A stretch of 27,638 bases of DNA, from assembly GCA_964346645.1 (NCBI GenBank), contig CAYFVU010000042.1, forward strand, positions 1 to 27,638, read 5' to 3'. The notes under the pieces are model-generated. The model made no database searches and was not told the origin of the DNA. It saw only the letters and a program-made list of their open reading frames with translations. Made by a program: the position numbers and the translations under genes. This DNA comes from CAYFVU01 sp964346645 (GTDB lineage: Bacteria; Spirochaetota; Spirochaetia; DSM-16054; Sediminispirochaetaceae). Of the stretch, positions 1-7,285 are shown piece by piece (position 1 is the first letter of the stretch; each line of letters opens with the position of its first letter).

Positions 1-33
1 TAGGGTATATACTACTTCGTATTTGGACAATTT

Positions 34-306
34 TCAAGTTGTATTTGATAATTGGAATTTGATTCTTGTATCGCAGGATAACCCACAATAGAATAGGTCA
101 TGGCCCTCCTGAACATACTCAACATAACTGCAGCGGCCTTCTACCTCTATATCTTCTTCGTCGTACAGAGGATATGCATCCAAGAACTCTAGCACAAGCT
201 CCTCAGACTCACCGCTCTCGCGCTGTTCCAATGGACTATCACGGCCTATTTCGTATACAACAGCGAGAGACCATGTGCGTGAGACCTGCTGAGGTGTTGA
301 CAACAC
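34..306 (-). CDS. Hypothetical acidic 90-aa protein
   Basis: An open frame on the minus strand starts at a GTG and runs for 90 residues, divergent from mntA. The product is acidic (an EESGE-type stretch and a DEEDIEVEG segment) with three cysteines in its C-terminal third, and it has no signal peptide or membrane segment. I recognise no family. It sits in the AT-rich patch, so it could be another accessory gene or a remnant. The plus-strand frame over the same bases looks like a shadow (His- and Arg-rich, low complexity). No clear Shine-Dalgarno sequence precedes the GTG, and its upstream region overlaps the mntA promoter. Confidence 0.35.
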   Translation of the reverse strand: MLSTPQQVSRTWSLAVVYEIGRDSPLEQRESGESEELVLEFLDAYPLYDEEDIEVEGRCSYVEYVQEGHDLFYCGLSCDTRIKFQLSNTT

Positions 307-331
307 AACTGTAAAAGGCGTTGAGACTCAA

Positions 332-360
332 TTGAAAACGGTTCTTAAAGTAATTATACT
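332..360 (+). promoter_or_regulatory. Sigma-70-type promoter of mntA-hepT
   Basis: TTGAAA (332-337), a 17-nt spacer and TATACT (355-360) form a near-consensus promoter. The expected start, 6-7 nt after the -10 box, falls on or beside the A of the mntA ATG at 367, and there is no Shine-Dalgarno sequence. The message is probably leaderless. Confidence 0.6.
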
Positions 361-366
361 AAAGTC

Positions 367-663
367 ATGGACCACAACGTTGTCTCTCAACGTTTACAAC
401 CACACCTAAACACACTGAACAGTATGGGAGTAAGACGTCTGGCCGTATTCGGTTCCGTAGCGCGGGATTCAACACGCAATAGTAGCGACTTGGATATCCT
501 GGTCCGTTTTGAGAAAAACAAAAAAACGTTTGACAATTTTATGGAGCTAAAATTTTTCCTTCAAGATATTTTCCCGGAATTACACATCGATCTTGTTCTC
601 GAAGATTCCCTTAAAGAAACCATTCGCAATCAAGTACTGAGCGAGGCTCGGGTTGTCGCGTGA
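367..663 (+). CDS. mntA: MntA-type minimal nucleotidyltransferase antitoxin
   Basis: A 98-residue minimal nucleotidyltransferase (MNT fold). The signature GSVAR (residues 29-33) followed by SDLDIL, with acidic residues D41 and D43 and a third at D75, gives the complete metal-binding triad of an active enzyme. In the characterised HepT-MntA systems this antitoxin neutralises the HEPN RNase by transferring AMP groups to a tyrosine beside its active site. Here hepT follows with an 11-base overlap, so the two are co-transcribed. The ATG at 367 lies directly at the predicted transcription start. The region is more AT-rich than the rest of the window, consistent with horizontal acquisition. Confidence 0.9.
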   Translation: MDHNVVSQRLQPHLNTLNSMGVRRLAVFGSVARDSTRNSSDLDILVRFEKNKKTFDNFMELKFFLQDIFPELHIDLVLEDSLKETIRNQVLSEARVVA

Positions 664-976
664 TATAAACCTCTACTATGATGACATCATAAAGGCAATT
701 GCCTACATCAGAGAGTTTACATCTGGAATGAATTATTCAACATTTGTCCATGATACCCGTACTCAACACGCCTGCATTAGGAACCTTGAAGTTATAGGCG
801 AAGCTGTAAAGAAAATTCCCGAAGAAACACGAATAACTCAGCCGGAAATACCCTGGAAAAGAATAGCCGGTCTGCGAGACATTCTAACCCATGAATACTT
901 TGTGATCACCAACAAACTTGATAATCTTTATACGGCAGTTAGTGCACTACAAACCGACTATAAAACCGATGTATGA
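653..976 (+). CDS. hepT: HepT-type HEPN RNase toxin
   Basis: A 107-residue all-helical HEPN toxin (DUF86/HepT family), predicted to be an RNase. The catalytic motif is intact: R75-x4-H80-x-Y82, within RDILTHEY. Y82 is the position that MntA-type antitoxins AMPylate in characterised pairs. Translation starts at a TTG at 653, inside the last codons of mntA. This start gives the usual family opening (MSRDINLYY) and the 11-base overlap suggests translational coupling. The length is normal for the family and both partners look complete, so the module is probably functional. Confidence 0.9.
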   Translation: MSRDINLYYDDIIKAIAYIREFTSGMNYSTFVHDTRTQHACIRNLEVIGEAVKKIPEETRITQPEIPWKRIAGLRDILTHEYFVITNKLDNLYTAVSALQTDYKTDV

Positions 977-986
977 AGCGAGTTAG

Positions 987-1231
987 TTGCCGGACCAGCT
1001 CCAAGCAGATCTGTATAAAATAATGTGCACGGAAACTATGTTTTCACTCCCCGCACAACCTGTATGCGATTACATAACCCTCATGGACGAATTGAAGGAT
1101 TACACACTTCCACGGGATAAGGTAAAGAAAGAGGAGCCCATAGATCCGCGCGCCGGCTCGGCATCGATATAGAGAAAGTGCAGGAGTGGGCCGGCACCAT
1201 TCAGCGGGACGTGCCCAGCTACGAGGGGTAG
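987..1231 (+). pseudogene. Broken remnant, N-terminal half resembles AbiEi-like antitoxin/regulator
   Basis: A 61-codon frame begins at a TTG at 987. Its residues 25-47 (around DELKDYTLPRDKVKK) resemble the N-terminal winged-helix segment of AbiEi-like type IV antitoxin or small regulator proteins, which normally continues with a basic recognition helix and a further 100 or more residues. Here the frame ends at 1172. A second frame, open to the stop at 1229-1231, reads as a plausible unrelated C-terminus (RRLGIDIEKVQEWAGTIQRD). I interpret this as two gene ends fused by a deletion. Base composition also changes from AT-rich to GC-rich near 1140, consistent with a junction. The family call rests on a short match and is weak. 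Confidence 0.3.
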
Positions 1232-1255
1232 CAGTCAGCCGCGCAGCTCCCTTGT

Positions 1256-1477
1256 TCAACCGAGAGTTCGATAGTTCAGATACTCACGAATGTGATGTGA
1301 GAGTTCAAGAACTTCTTTTCGTAGCTCCTCGTAATCTTCGGCAGTAAATGTATATGTCGGATTGTAGTCGGCCTCTTCCCTGTATTTCATGAGTTTCGAG
1401 AAGATGTGTGATTCTCCGGCCTCGGATGCCCGGTTCAACTCTTCGTGTATTGCTATTTTTCTGTTCTCACCGTTCAC
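1256..1477 (-). pseudogene. Shortened HEPN-domain protein (N-terminal half missing)
   Basis: The 73-residue frame starts at a GTG whose last two bases overlap the stop of the preceding minus-strand frame. Residues 24-66 (IFSKLMKYREEADYNPTY followed by EDYEELRKEVLELSHHI) resemble the C-terminal half of the long HEPN family (PF05168 type), where a KLxxxRxxADY segment is followed by a final helix. The N-terminal helices, normally carrying an AYYAxF-type motif, are absent. Only about ten residues precede the retained part, so this is an internal deletion derivative. Together with the nucleotidyltransferase tail upstream it is a decayed HEPN-MNT pair, distinct from the intact hepT-mntA pair nearby. 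Confidence 0.5.
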
Positions 1478-1602
1478 AACGGTATTCCCTCCTGATAGAT
1501 GTCGAGGGAAATTCGCCGCTCGCGGTTCAAGAGATCGTGAAACGACTGCTCCGAGAGGACGAGGTGAACCAAGCTTTCGCCATGTGCATTACTTTCGTCC
1601 AT
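1474..1602 (-). pseudogene. C-terminal fragment of a nucleotidyltransferase (MNT partner of the HEPN remnant)
   Basis: A 42-codon minus-strand frame ends in LDIYQEGIPL. That ending, preceded by LVHLVLSEQSFHDLLNRERR, is typical of the C-terminus of longer MNT-fold nucleotidyltransferases that sit immediately upstream of HEPN genes (consensus-like SxxxFxxxxxRxxxxxxxILREGIPL). The TGA stop overlaps the GTG start of the HEPN remnant, which is the usual arrangement of such pairs. The catalytic GS and DxD motifs are absent, because the frame is closed by a stop at 1660-1662 before reaching them. The ATG at 1602 is only the first in-frame ATG and may not be used. Confidence 0.4.
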
Positions 1603-1651
1603 CACGTGCTCCCTACAGATGTCATGCGCATTGATCCCTCGTACTCGGATC

Positions 1652-1876
1652 CTAATCCTTTATTTTCGGCGAGGGGCTGAACGCGGGACAGTGCCTGCCC
1701 GTGGCACGGTAGACCGACTCGCTCGGCATGCTGCGGGTCTTTACACCGAAGGCCCTGCAGCCCCGGGGAAAGTTCTTGTCCCAGGTCACGAAGTAGTGGA
1801 CGCACTTGAGGCAGTTAGGCGGCCGGCCCTTCGGTCGCTTCGGCCGCCCTTGCCTTCCGTTTCGCGGCGAGCTCAC
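1652..1876 (-). CDS. Small Cys-rich conserved protein (CxxC-HYFVTWD type)
   Basis: A 74-residue protein whose residues 22-66 carry CLKC-VHYFVTWDKNFP-RGC-RAFG and a later Cys (RHCPAF). From memory this matches a widespread family of roughly 50-70-residue proteins in anaerobes, often mislabelled uracil-DNA glycosylase. The four cysteines, spaced C-x2-C-x14-C then C about 24 residues later, suggest a small zinc- or iron-binding fold. Function is unknown. The GTG start at 1876 adds a basic, Arg-rich N-terminal tail of about 20 residues; no better ATG exists. It lies downstream of hppA on the same strand, 88 bases after its stop. Confidence 0.65.
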   Translation of the reverse strand: MSSPRNGRQGRPKRPKGRPPNCLKCVHYFVTWDKNFPRGCRAFGVKTRSMPSESVYRATGRHCPAFSPSPKIKD

Positions 1877-1964
1877 GCTTGCAAACTCCTCGCTACCGCC
1901 ACCCGCCGGCCCGGAGCTTCAGGGGCAGGCGGCAGTTTGCCGGGGCAGTTAAAACCGGTCTAAC

Positions 1965-4004
1965 TTACACCATCGCGCTGCCGCCGGCGAGCACGAGGGA
2001 GACGATGCTCATCAGCTTGATGAGGATGTCCATCGCCGGTCCGGCGGTGTCCTTGAAGGGGTCGCCGACGGTGTCGCCGATGACCGAGGCCTTGTGCGCC
2101 TCCGAGCCCTTACCGCCGTAGGCTCCGCTCTCGACGTACTTCTTCGCATTGTCCCAGGCGCCGCCCGAGTTCGCCATGAAGAGGGCGAGCATGACGCCGG
2201 AGACGGTCACGCCGACGAGCACGCCGCCGAGCATCTCCGGCCCGCCGACGAACCAGACGAGAACAGGAATGAGGACCGCGGACAAGCCGGGTATGATCAT
2301 CTCCTTCAGCGCCGCGGAGGTGGCGATGTCTACACAACGGACGTAGTCCGGCTTCTCGGTTCCGTCGAGCACTCCCTTGATCTCGTGGAACTGCCTGCGC
2401 ACCTCCTCGATCATCTTGAAGGCCGCGCGTCCGACCGCACCTATTACGAAGGAGGAGAAGACGTAGGGGAGCATTCCTCCGAGGAGCACTCCCACAACCA
2501 CTATCGACTTTGTTACGTCTATCTCTTCGATGCCCGCCGTCTCCTTGTAGGCGACGAAGAGCGCGAGGGCGGTAAATGCCGCCGAGCCGATGGCAAAACC
2601 CTTTCCTATAGCCGCGGTGGTGTTCCCGACCGCATCGAGCTTGTCGGTGCGCTCACGCACTGCCGGCGGCATGGAGGACATCTCGGCGAGGCCTCCGGCG
2701 TTGTCGGCGATCGGGCCGTATGCGTCGGTGGAGAGCTGAATGCCGGTGGTTGCGAGCATGCCGAGGGCGGCGATCGCGATGCCGTAGAGTCCGGCGAAGT
2801 AGTGGGCCACGAAGATGGCGAGTGCCAGGCTCACAACCGGCAGCCCCGTGGCCAGCATCCCCACGCGGATGCCTGAGATAATGTTGGTCGCCGGGCCGGT
2901 CTTGGACTGATAAGCGATCTCCATGACCGGCTTACGGATATCGGAGGTGTAGTATTCGGTAAAGAGACCGATGAGCACTCCGGCTGCCAGCCCGCTGACG
3001 ACGGCCAGAAAGACACCCAGGTCGGTGAACTCGCCGCCGCCGAACTCGGCGGGGACCATCGCGTTGATGACCGGATAGGTGGTGATCAGCATGATGAAGG
3101 CCGCACCGAATACCCCGAGATTGAGGGCCCGCTGCGGATTGCCGTCCTCCTTGAGGCGGACGAACATGGTGGCGACCATGGAGACCACCACTCCCAGACC
3201 GGCTATGACGAGGGGAAGCAGCGCGAGGTCCACATCCATCAGGCTCGCTCCGAGAACCATGGCGCTGATGATCGACCCGACGTAGGATTCGCAGAGATCC
3301 GAACCGAGTCCTGCGACGTCTCCGACGTTGTCTCCCACGTTGTCGGCAATGGTTGCCGGATTGCGGGGATCATCCTCGGGAATGCCCGCCTCGACCTTAC
3401 CGACGAGGTCGGCGCCGATATCCGCCGCCTTGGTGAAGATACCGCCGCCTACACGGGCAAAGAGAGCCACCGAGCTCGCACCGAGGGAATAGCCGGAGAC
3501 CATGGGAAGTACCGTGCCGTGCAGCGCCTCCGGGGTCAGTCCGAAGAAGCTGGTGTATATGAACATGAGAGACGATAGCCCGAATATACCGAGTCCGACG
3601 ACGGCGAGCCCCATGACACTGCCGCCGTGAAAAGCCACCGAGAGCGCCTTAGTCAGGCTCGTCTCCGCACCATGGGCGGTGCGGGAGTTCGCGAGGGTTG
3701 CCGAACGCATACCTATGAAGCCGGCAAGCCCTGAGAATATCGCGCCCACGATAAAGGAGACCGATACGAGCTTGCCGAAACCCCTTTCTTGAAAGGTCAG
3801 GAGTATTGCCGCCGCTACCACGATGACCGCGAGGATCTTGTACTCGCGGCCCAGAAAGGCCATGGCGCCGTCACGAATGGCCTTCGAAATCTCCCTGAGC
3901 TTTTCGCTGCCGGGATCCTGCCGACTTACCCAGCCGAGCTTGACCAAGGCATAGACGATGGAAAGAAAACCCGCAGTGAGCGGTAGAATAATAAAAATGT
4001 TCAT
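1965..4004 (-). CDS. hppA: Membrane-bound K+-dependent ion-pumping pyrophosphatase
   Basis: A 679-residue integral membrane pyrophosphatase with about 16 hydrophobic segments. It couples hydrolysis of cytoplasmic PPi to export of H+ and/or Na+. The pyrophosphate/Mg site motifs are intact: DIGADLVGKVE at 196-206, then EDDPRNPATIADNVGDNVGD to about residue 229, and a second Asp-rich loop near the C-terminus (GDTVGDPFKDTAGPA). The determinant after GNTT is A464/G467, the pairing that marks the K+-dependent subfamily, rather than the Lys/Thr of K+-independent enzymes. DLCES (237-240) supplies the gate Glu, but I cannot separate H+ from Na+ pumping by eye. The ATG at 4004 has a strong GGGGGAT ribosome site. 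Confidence 0.95.
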   Translation of the reverse strand: MNIFIILPLTAGFLSIVYALVKLGWVSRQDPGSEKLREISKAIRDGAMAFLGREYKILAVIVVAAAILLTFQERGFGKLVSVSFIVGAIFSGLAGFIGMRSATLANSRTAHGAETSLTKALSVAFHGGSVMGLAVVGLGIFGLSSLMFIYTSFFGLTPEALHGTVLPMVSGYSLGASSVALFARVGGGIFTKAADIGADLVGKVEAGIPEDDPRNPATIADNVGDNVGDVAGLGSDLCESYVGSIISAMVLGASLMDVDLALLPLVIAGLGVVVSMVATMFVRLKEDGNPQRALNLGVFGAAFIMLITTYPVINAMVPAEFGGGEFTDLGVFLAVVSGLAAGVLIGLFTEYYTSDIRKPVMEIAYQSKTGPATNIISGIRVGMLATGLPVVSLALAIFVAHYFAGLYGIAIAALGMLATTGIQLSTDAYGPIADNAGGLAEMSSMPPAVRERTDKLDAVGNTTAAIGKGFAIGSAAFTALALFVAYKETAGIEEIDVTKSIVVVGVLLGGMLPYVFSSFVIGAVGRAAFKMIEEVRRQFHEIKGVLDGTEKPDYVRCVDIATSAALKEMIIPGLSAVLIPVLVWFVGGPEMLGGVLVGVTVSGVMLALFMANSGGAWDNAKKYVESGAYGGKGSEAHKASVIGDTVGDPFKDTAGPAMDILIKLMSIVSLVLAGGSAMV

Positions 4005-4106
4005 ATATCCCCCAATACCGTTATCTTATTATGCTCGATTTCCTCAGTTGCACGTACGGGTTTTTATTTTACATCCCTTTCCCGTTATACACAACAGGGG
4101 CGAGGC

Positions 4107-4964
4107 ATGCAAGATAACGGTGAGCTCAAATGTGAATTGATGGAGCAGATAGAATCGAGCTTGACTTTTCGGCAGAGCACGTTTATCGTAAAAAACATGG
4201 AAGTCTACTATTACTTAACCGTATTTCCCAGCGAAGCGCTCATCGCTTCACAGCTCAACCCGGCGCAATTCGGCGCCTACATGGCCACCGGATCGAAGAA
4301 GGGTTCGGCCGAACGGCTCATTTTCATCGAGCTGGAGCCTGGGTTCGACGATTATTTCGACTGGAAGTATGCCGAAGAGCGCACCGTCCCTCATCCCAAC
4401 GGCGATCCGAAGCATTCGGTCTACCTTTCGGTATACCGCGCCCTCGAACACTCCCCCGTCGATGTGATGAAGTCCATGTACCTCACCACGAAGGACGGGA
4501 GAACACTGCCCCTCCAACAGGAGGAGTACAAGAACACGAACACACGAGATTTTCGGGTCTACAAGGAGATGTGTCCTGTCCACCCGGTCATCGTGAGCAC
4601 TCTCGATCCACAGGAGTTCTGCGACTACCTCACCGATCCGGAGGTGAAGATCTCCGTGCCGAAGCTCGTGTTCGCCGATCTCAAGACACCGAATCTCGAA
4701 AATCCAGATTACTCGGGCAACATCGGCGGCATGTACTCCAACAAGATCGCCCATCTCATGGAGTGCATCTCTGCGGTGCGCGATGCCGACGGAAAGCGGA
4801 ACAAGACCTTCGACCGCTCCCATGTTGAGTCGTTTACCTTTCAAGTCATCGAATCCGGGCTCTTCGTAGGCTGCCGAGAGAAGCTCATCTACTACCGCAT
4901 GCCTACTCTGGAAGAAATAAAGGAGATCAATTACGACTGGGGCAAATCTGCAAATCTCATATAG
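4107..4964 (+). CDS. Unknown cytoplasmic protein with an internal duplication
   Basis: 285 residues, soluble, with no signal peptide or membrane segment. I do not recognise the family. It contains two related halves offset by 116 residues: LNPAQF (50-55) and LDPQEF (166-171), each followed by an LIFIEL (71-76) or LVFADL (187-192) strand. Later segments also correspond (around 106-133 and 212-236, both ending in a K/R-D-G or D-x-D-G turn). It is divergent from hppA and is followed after 22 bases by hflX, probably in the same transcript. The ATG at 4107 has a purine-rich GGGGCGAGG upstream; an ATG at 4140 is a possible alternative. Confidence 0.8.
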   Translation: MQDNGELKCELMEQIESSLTFRQSTFIVKNMEVYYYLTVFPSEALIASQLNPAQFGAYMATGSKKGSAERLIFIELEPGFDDYFDWKYAEERTVPHPNGDPKHSVYLSVYRALEHSPVDVMKSMYLTTKDGRTLPLQQEEYKNTNTRDFRVYKEMCPVHPVIVSTLDPQEFCDYLTDPEVKISVPKLVFADLKTPNLENPDYSGNIGGMYSNKIAHLMECISAVRDADGKRNKTFDRSHVESFTFQVIESGLFVGCREKLIYYRMPTLEEIKEINYDWGKSANLI

Positions 4965-4986
4965 ACATTCGTACCGATTCTCATAG

Positions 4987-6279
4987 ATGAAGGAAATATT
5001 TTCTCAACAGGATCAGTCTGCACTCGCGGAGAACGGACGTGTCGTACTCGTCGTACTGCGCCCGCCGGAACTCTCTCAACGGCAGGCGGAATCATACCTC
5101 GAAGAGCTCGACAACCTCGTGGACACCCTCGGCTTCGAATCCGTGGAGCAGATGGTGGTGCCGATAAAAAAGGTCTCGCCGAAGTACCTCGTCGGCTCCG
5201 GCAAGGCCGAGGAGATAAACGAAGTCGCAGAGAACCACGATACCGAGTGCATCGTCTTCGACGACACCATAAGCCCCGCACAGCAGCGCAACTGGGAGCG
5301 GCTCACCGGAAAGTGCGTCATAGACCGGCAGGAGGTCATCCTCGAAATATTCAGCAGGCGCGCCCGCACAAAGGAGGCGATCCTGCAGGTGGCCCTCGCA
5401 CGCATGGAGTACAGCCTCCCTCGACTGACCCGTGCCTGGACCCACCTCTCCCGTCAGCGGGGCGGCACCCGCGGAACCCGCGGCGAGGGCGAGACCCAGC
5501 TCGAGAACGACCGCCGCATCGTCCTCAAGAAGATCACCAAACTCAAGCGGAGCCTCGAGAAGCTCGAGTCCCAGCGCGAGGTGCGGCGCAAACAGCGCAC
5601 GGGCATCCCCATCCCCACCGGGGCGGTCGTCGGCTACACCAATGCGGGGAAATCCTCACTTCTAAACGCCCTTACCGAGTCTTCGGTGCAGGTGGAAAAC
5701 CGGCTATTCGCTACCCTCGACCCGACGACCAAGAAGATGGCGCTTCCCGGAGGCACCGAAATTCTTTTGACCGACACCGTCGGCTTTATCCGCAAGCTTC
5801 CCCACGATCTCATAGACGCCTTCCACTCGACCCTCGAGGAGGCGGTAGTGGCGGACTTCCTTATCCACGTGGTCGACGCATCGAATCCCGAGGCGGAGCA
5901 TCACATCGAGACCACAGAGGAGGTCCTCACCGAACTCGGGGCTGTCGACAGCCCCACACTGCTCGTGTTCAACAAGACCGACCTCTGCGAGGAGCCGTAC
6001 ATCTTAGATTCGCTCGAGCGCAGGTATCCCGATGCCCTCTTTGTCTCGGCAGCCACAGGGGAAGGACTCGATGGCTTTTCCGATCGGATCGAGCTTCTGG
6101 CCTTCTCGGAGGACAGTGCCTTCCACTTTCGTCTTCCGCTGTCGCGCTACGACCTCGCGGCGCTCCTGCACCGCGGAGGAAGTGTGCTCTCCGAGAGGTA
6201 CAATGGCTCGTACGTGGACATTACGGCAAAGGTTTCGGATAAGATCCGCGGACAGCTTGCCGACTACCTGCTCGAGTGA
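4987..6279 (+). CDS. hflX: Ribosome-associated GTPase HflX
   Basis: 430 residues, the usual HflX length. The N-terminal HflX domain (about 20-180) includes YLVGSGKAEEI, FDDTISPAQQRNWE, DRQEVILEIF and the GGxGTRGEGETQLE-type segment (159-172). A coiled-coil linker (about 173-205) precedes the GTPase domain. Motifs are complete: G1 GYTNAGKSS (216-224), G3 DTVGF (263-267), G4 NKTD (329-332) and G5-like SAATG. HflX binds the 50S subunit and splits stalled or stress-inactivated ribosomes. The ATG at 4987 gives the family N-terminus. The preceding unknown gene ends 22 bases upstream. Confidence 0.96.
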   Translation: MKEIFSQQDQSALAENGRVVLVVLRPPELSQRQAESYLEELDNLVDTLGFESVEQMVVPIKKVSPKYLVGSGKAEEINEVAENHDTECIVFDDTISPAQQRNWERLTGKCVIDRQEVILEIFSRRARTKEAILQVALARMEYSLPRLTRAWTHLSRQRGGTRGTRGEGETQLENDRRIVLKKITKLKRSLEKLESQREVRRKQRTGIPIPTGAVVGYTNAGKSSLLNALTESSVQVENRLFATLDPTTKKMALPGGTEILLTDTVGFIRKLPHDLIDAFHSTLEEAVVADFLIHVVDASNPEAEHHIETTEEVLTELGAVDSPTLLVFNKTDLCEEPYILDSLERRYPDALFVSAATGEGLDGFSDRIELLAFSEDSAFHFRLPLSRYDLAALLHRGGSVLSERYNGSYVDITAKVSDKIRGQLADYLLE

Positions 6280-6325
6280 ATATTTTAGATTAGAAGAGTT
6301 AATTCCTGAATAGTGAGGTAAGCCT

Positions 6326-6736
6326 ATGAGTCCTGCGCTGCTTGCCGACATCGTAGTCGCATTTCACCTGCTCTACGTGGCCTTCGCAGTCGGAGGAGAG
6401 TTTATCATACTCGTCGGCGGACTGCTGCGATGGAGTTCGGTGCGTAACCTCCCCTTCCGGATCATTCACCTCATCGCCGTGGTATTCGTCGCCTTCGAAT
6501 CCCTTGCGGGGGTTCTCTGCCCGCTTACGGAGTGGGAGCACCGGCTGCGGCTCGCCGCCGGTCAGCATGTGGAGGAGGATATCACCTTCGTCGGCCGGCT
6601 CATCCGCTCGATCATCTTCTACGACTTTCCGCCCGTCTTCTTCACCTTTCTCTACGTAGGCTTCGGGCTCTTGGTCGTCCTGACCTTCGTCTTCATTCCC
6701 CCTCACCGGAAGAAGCAGCGTCGTCGGACCCGCTGA
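6326..6736 (+). CDS. DUF2784 family four-helix membrane protein
   Basis: 136 residues with four predicted membrane helices (about 5-28, 43-66, 95-112 and 112-128) and a basic tail (KKQRRRTR). The pattern LxxLHLLYVAFAVGGE near the N-terminus, then HLIAVVFVAFESLAGVLCPLTEWEHRLR, and a final FYDFPP segment match DUF2784, a small inner-membrane family of unknown function. The ATG follows GAGGTAA. It lies 46 bases after hflX with no obvious terminator between, so read-through is likely. Its last 44 bases overlap the converging gene on the minus strand. Confidence 0.85.
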   Translation: MSPALLADIVVAFHLLYVAFAVGGEFIILVGGLLRWSSVRNLPFRIIHLIAVVFVAFESLAGVLCPLTEWEHRLRLAAGQHVEEDITFVGRLIRSIIFYDFPPVFFTFLYVGFGLLVVLTFVFIPPHRKKQRRRTR

Positions 6737-7046
6737 CAGAATGACCTGGATCGGAAGAGAGACCTGCGTCGGAATCACTGAACCCGGCGAACTCGAATAG
6801 CTCACACTGTATCCAGATGAAGTTGTTGTTCTCGGAGGGCACGAGAAAGCGGGCCGACTCGACCTCGTCGCCGTCTTTCGTAAAGACCGTCACGCTTTCC
6901 ACCGCCAGAACCGGATATATCTTTTTCTTGTTGAAGAGTTTTGCCGTGCCGATGTAGTTGGAAGACATGTGGGGAAAAAAGTCTTGAAACGCCTTGTTTA
7001 GGTCTTCTTTCACCTTTACGTAAAATCTGCACATCTGATTCGTCAT
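6693..7046 (-). CDS. Hypothetical protein with an acidic Ser-rich tail
   Basis: 117 residues, no recognised family. The first ~90 residues form a compact mixed alpha/beta-looking domain (AFQDFFPHMSSNYIG, then VLAVESVTVFTKDGDEVESA, then FIWIQCELFEF). The last ~25 residues are a low-complexity Ser/Asp/Gly/Glu tail. That tail is encoded antisense to the 3' end of the DUF2784 gene, a 44-base convergent overlap. The start is well supported: ATG at 7046, 7 bases after AAAGGAG; an overlapping ATG at 7050 in another frame is too close to that site. The tail may be a recent extension caused by loss of an original stop. Confidence 0.7.
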   Translation of the reverse strand: MTNQMCRFYVKVKEDLNKAFQDFFPHMSSNYIGTAKLFNKKKIYPVLAVESVTVFTKDGDEVESARFLVPSENNNFIWIQCELFEFAGFSDSDAGLSSDPGHSVSGSDDAASSGEGE

Positions 7047-7285
7047 GCATAGACTCCTTTGGGCTCTTTTCCTTATAGCTCTCTTTCCGATTACATATTA
7101 CAATTTAATAGGGTCGAACGCAAGCTGCCTCGGTCATGGTATGGATGGGTGAGTGTGTATGTGCGTGAATACGGCCTCACACGGGTAAAAACTAGTAAAA
7201 TTTTCCGAAAAGACAATATTTGAACTTCAACGCAGGAGAAAGTCGTTTTATACTGGAGGCAGGGATACGAACTAAGGGGGTTAGT

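Noticed and set aside
1408..1680. 90-codon plus-strand frame over the nucleotidyltransferase/HEPN remnants
   Set aside because: The minus-strand translation gives recognisable family endings and an overlapping stop/start; the plus frame shows no domain and no ribosome site.
2094..2876. 260-codon open frame antisense to hppA
   Set aside because: Overlaps a complete, motif-rich hppA gene on the other strand; the product is His/Asp/Glu-rich with no recognisable domain, typical of a shadow of GC-rich coding sequence.
5247..6242. 331-codon frame inside hflX on the same strand
   Set aside because: Out of frame with a complete HflX protein; the Arg/Pro/His-rich translation is a frame shadow.
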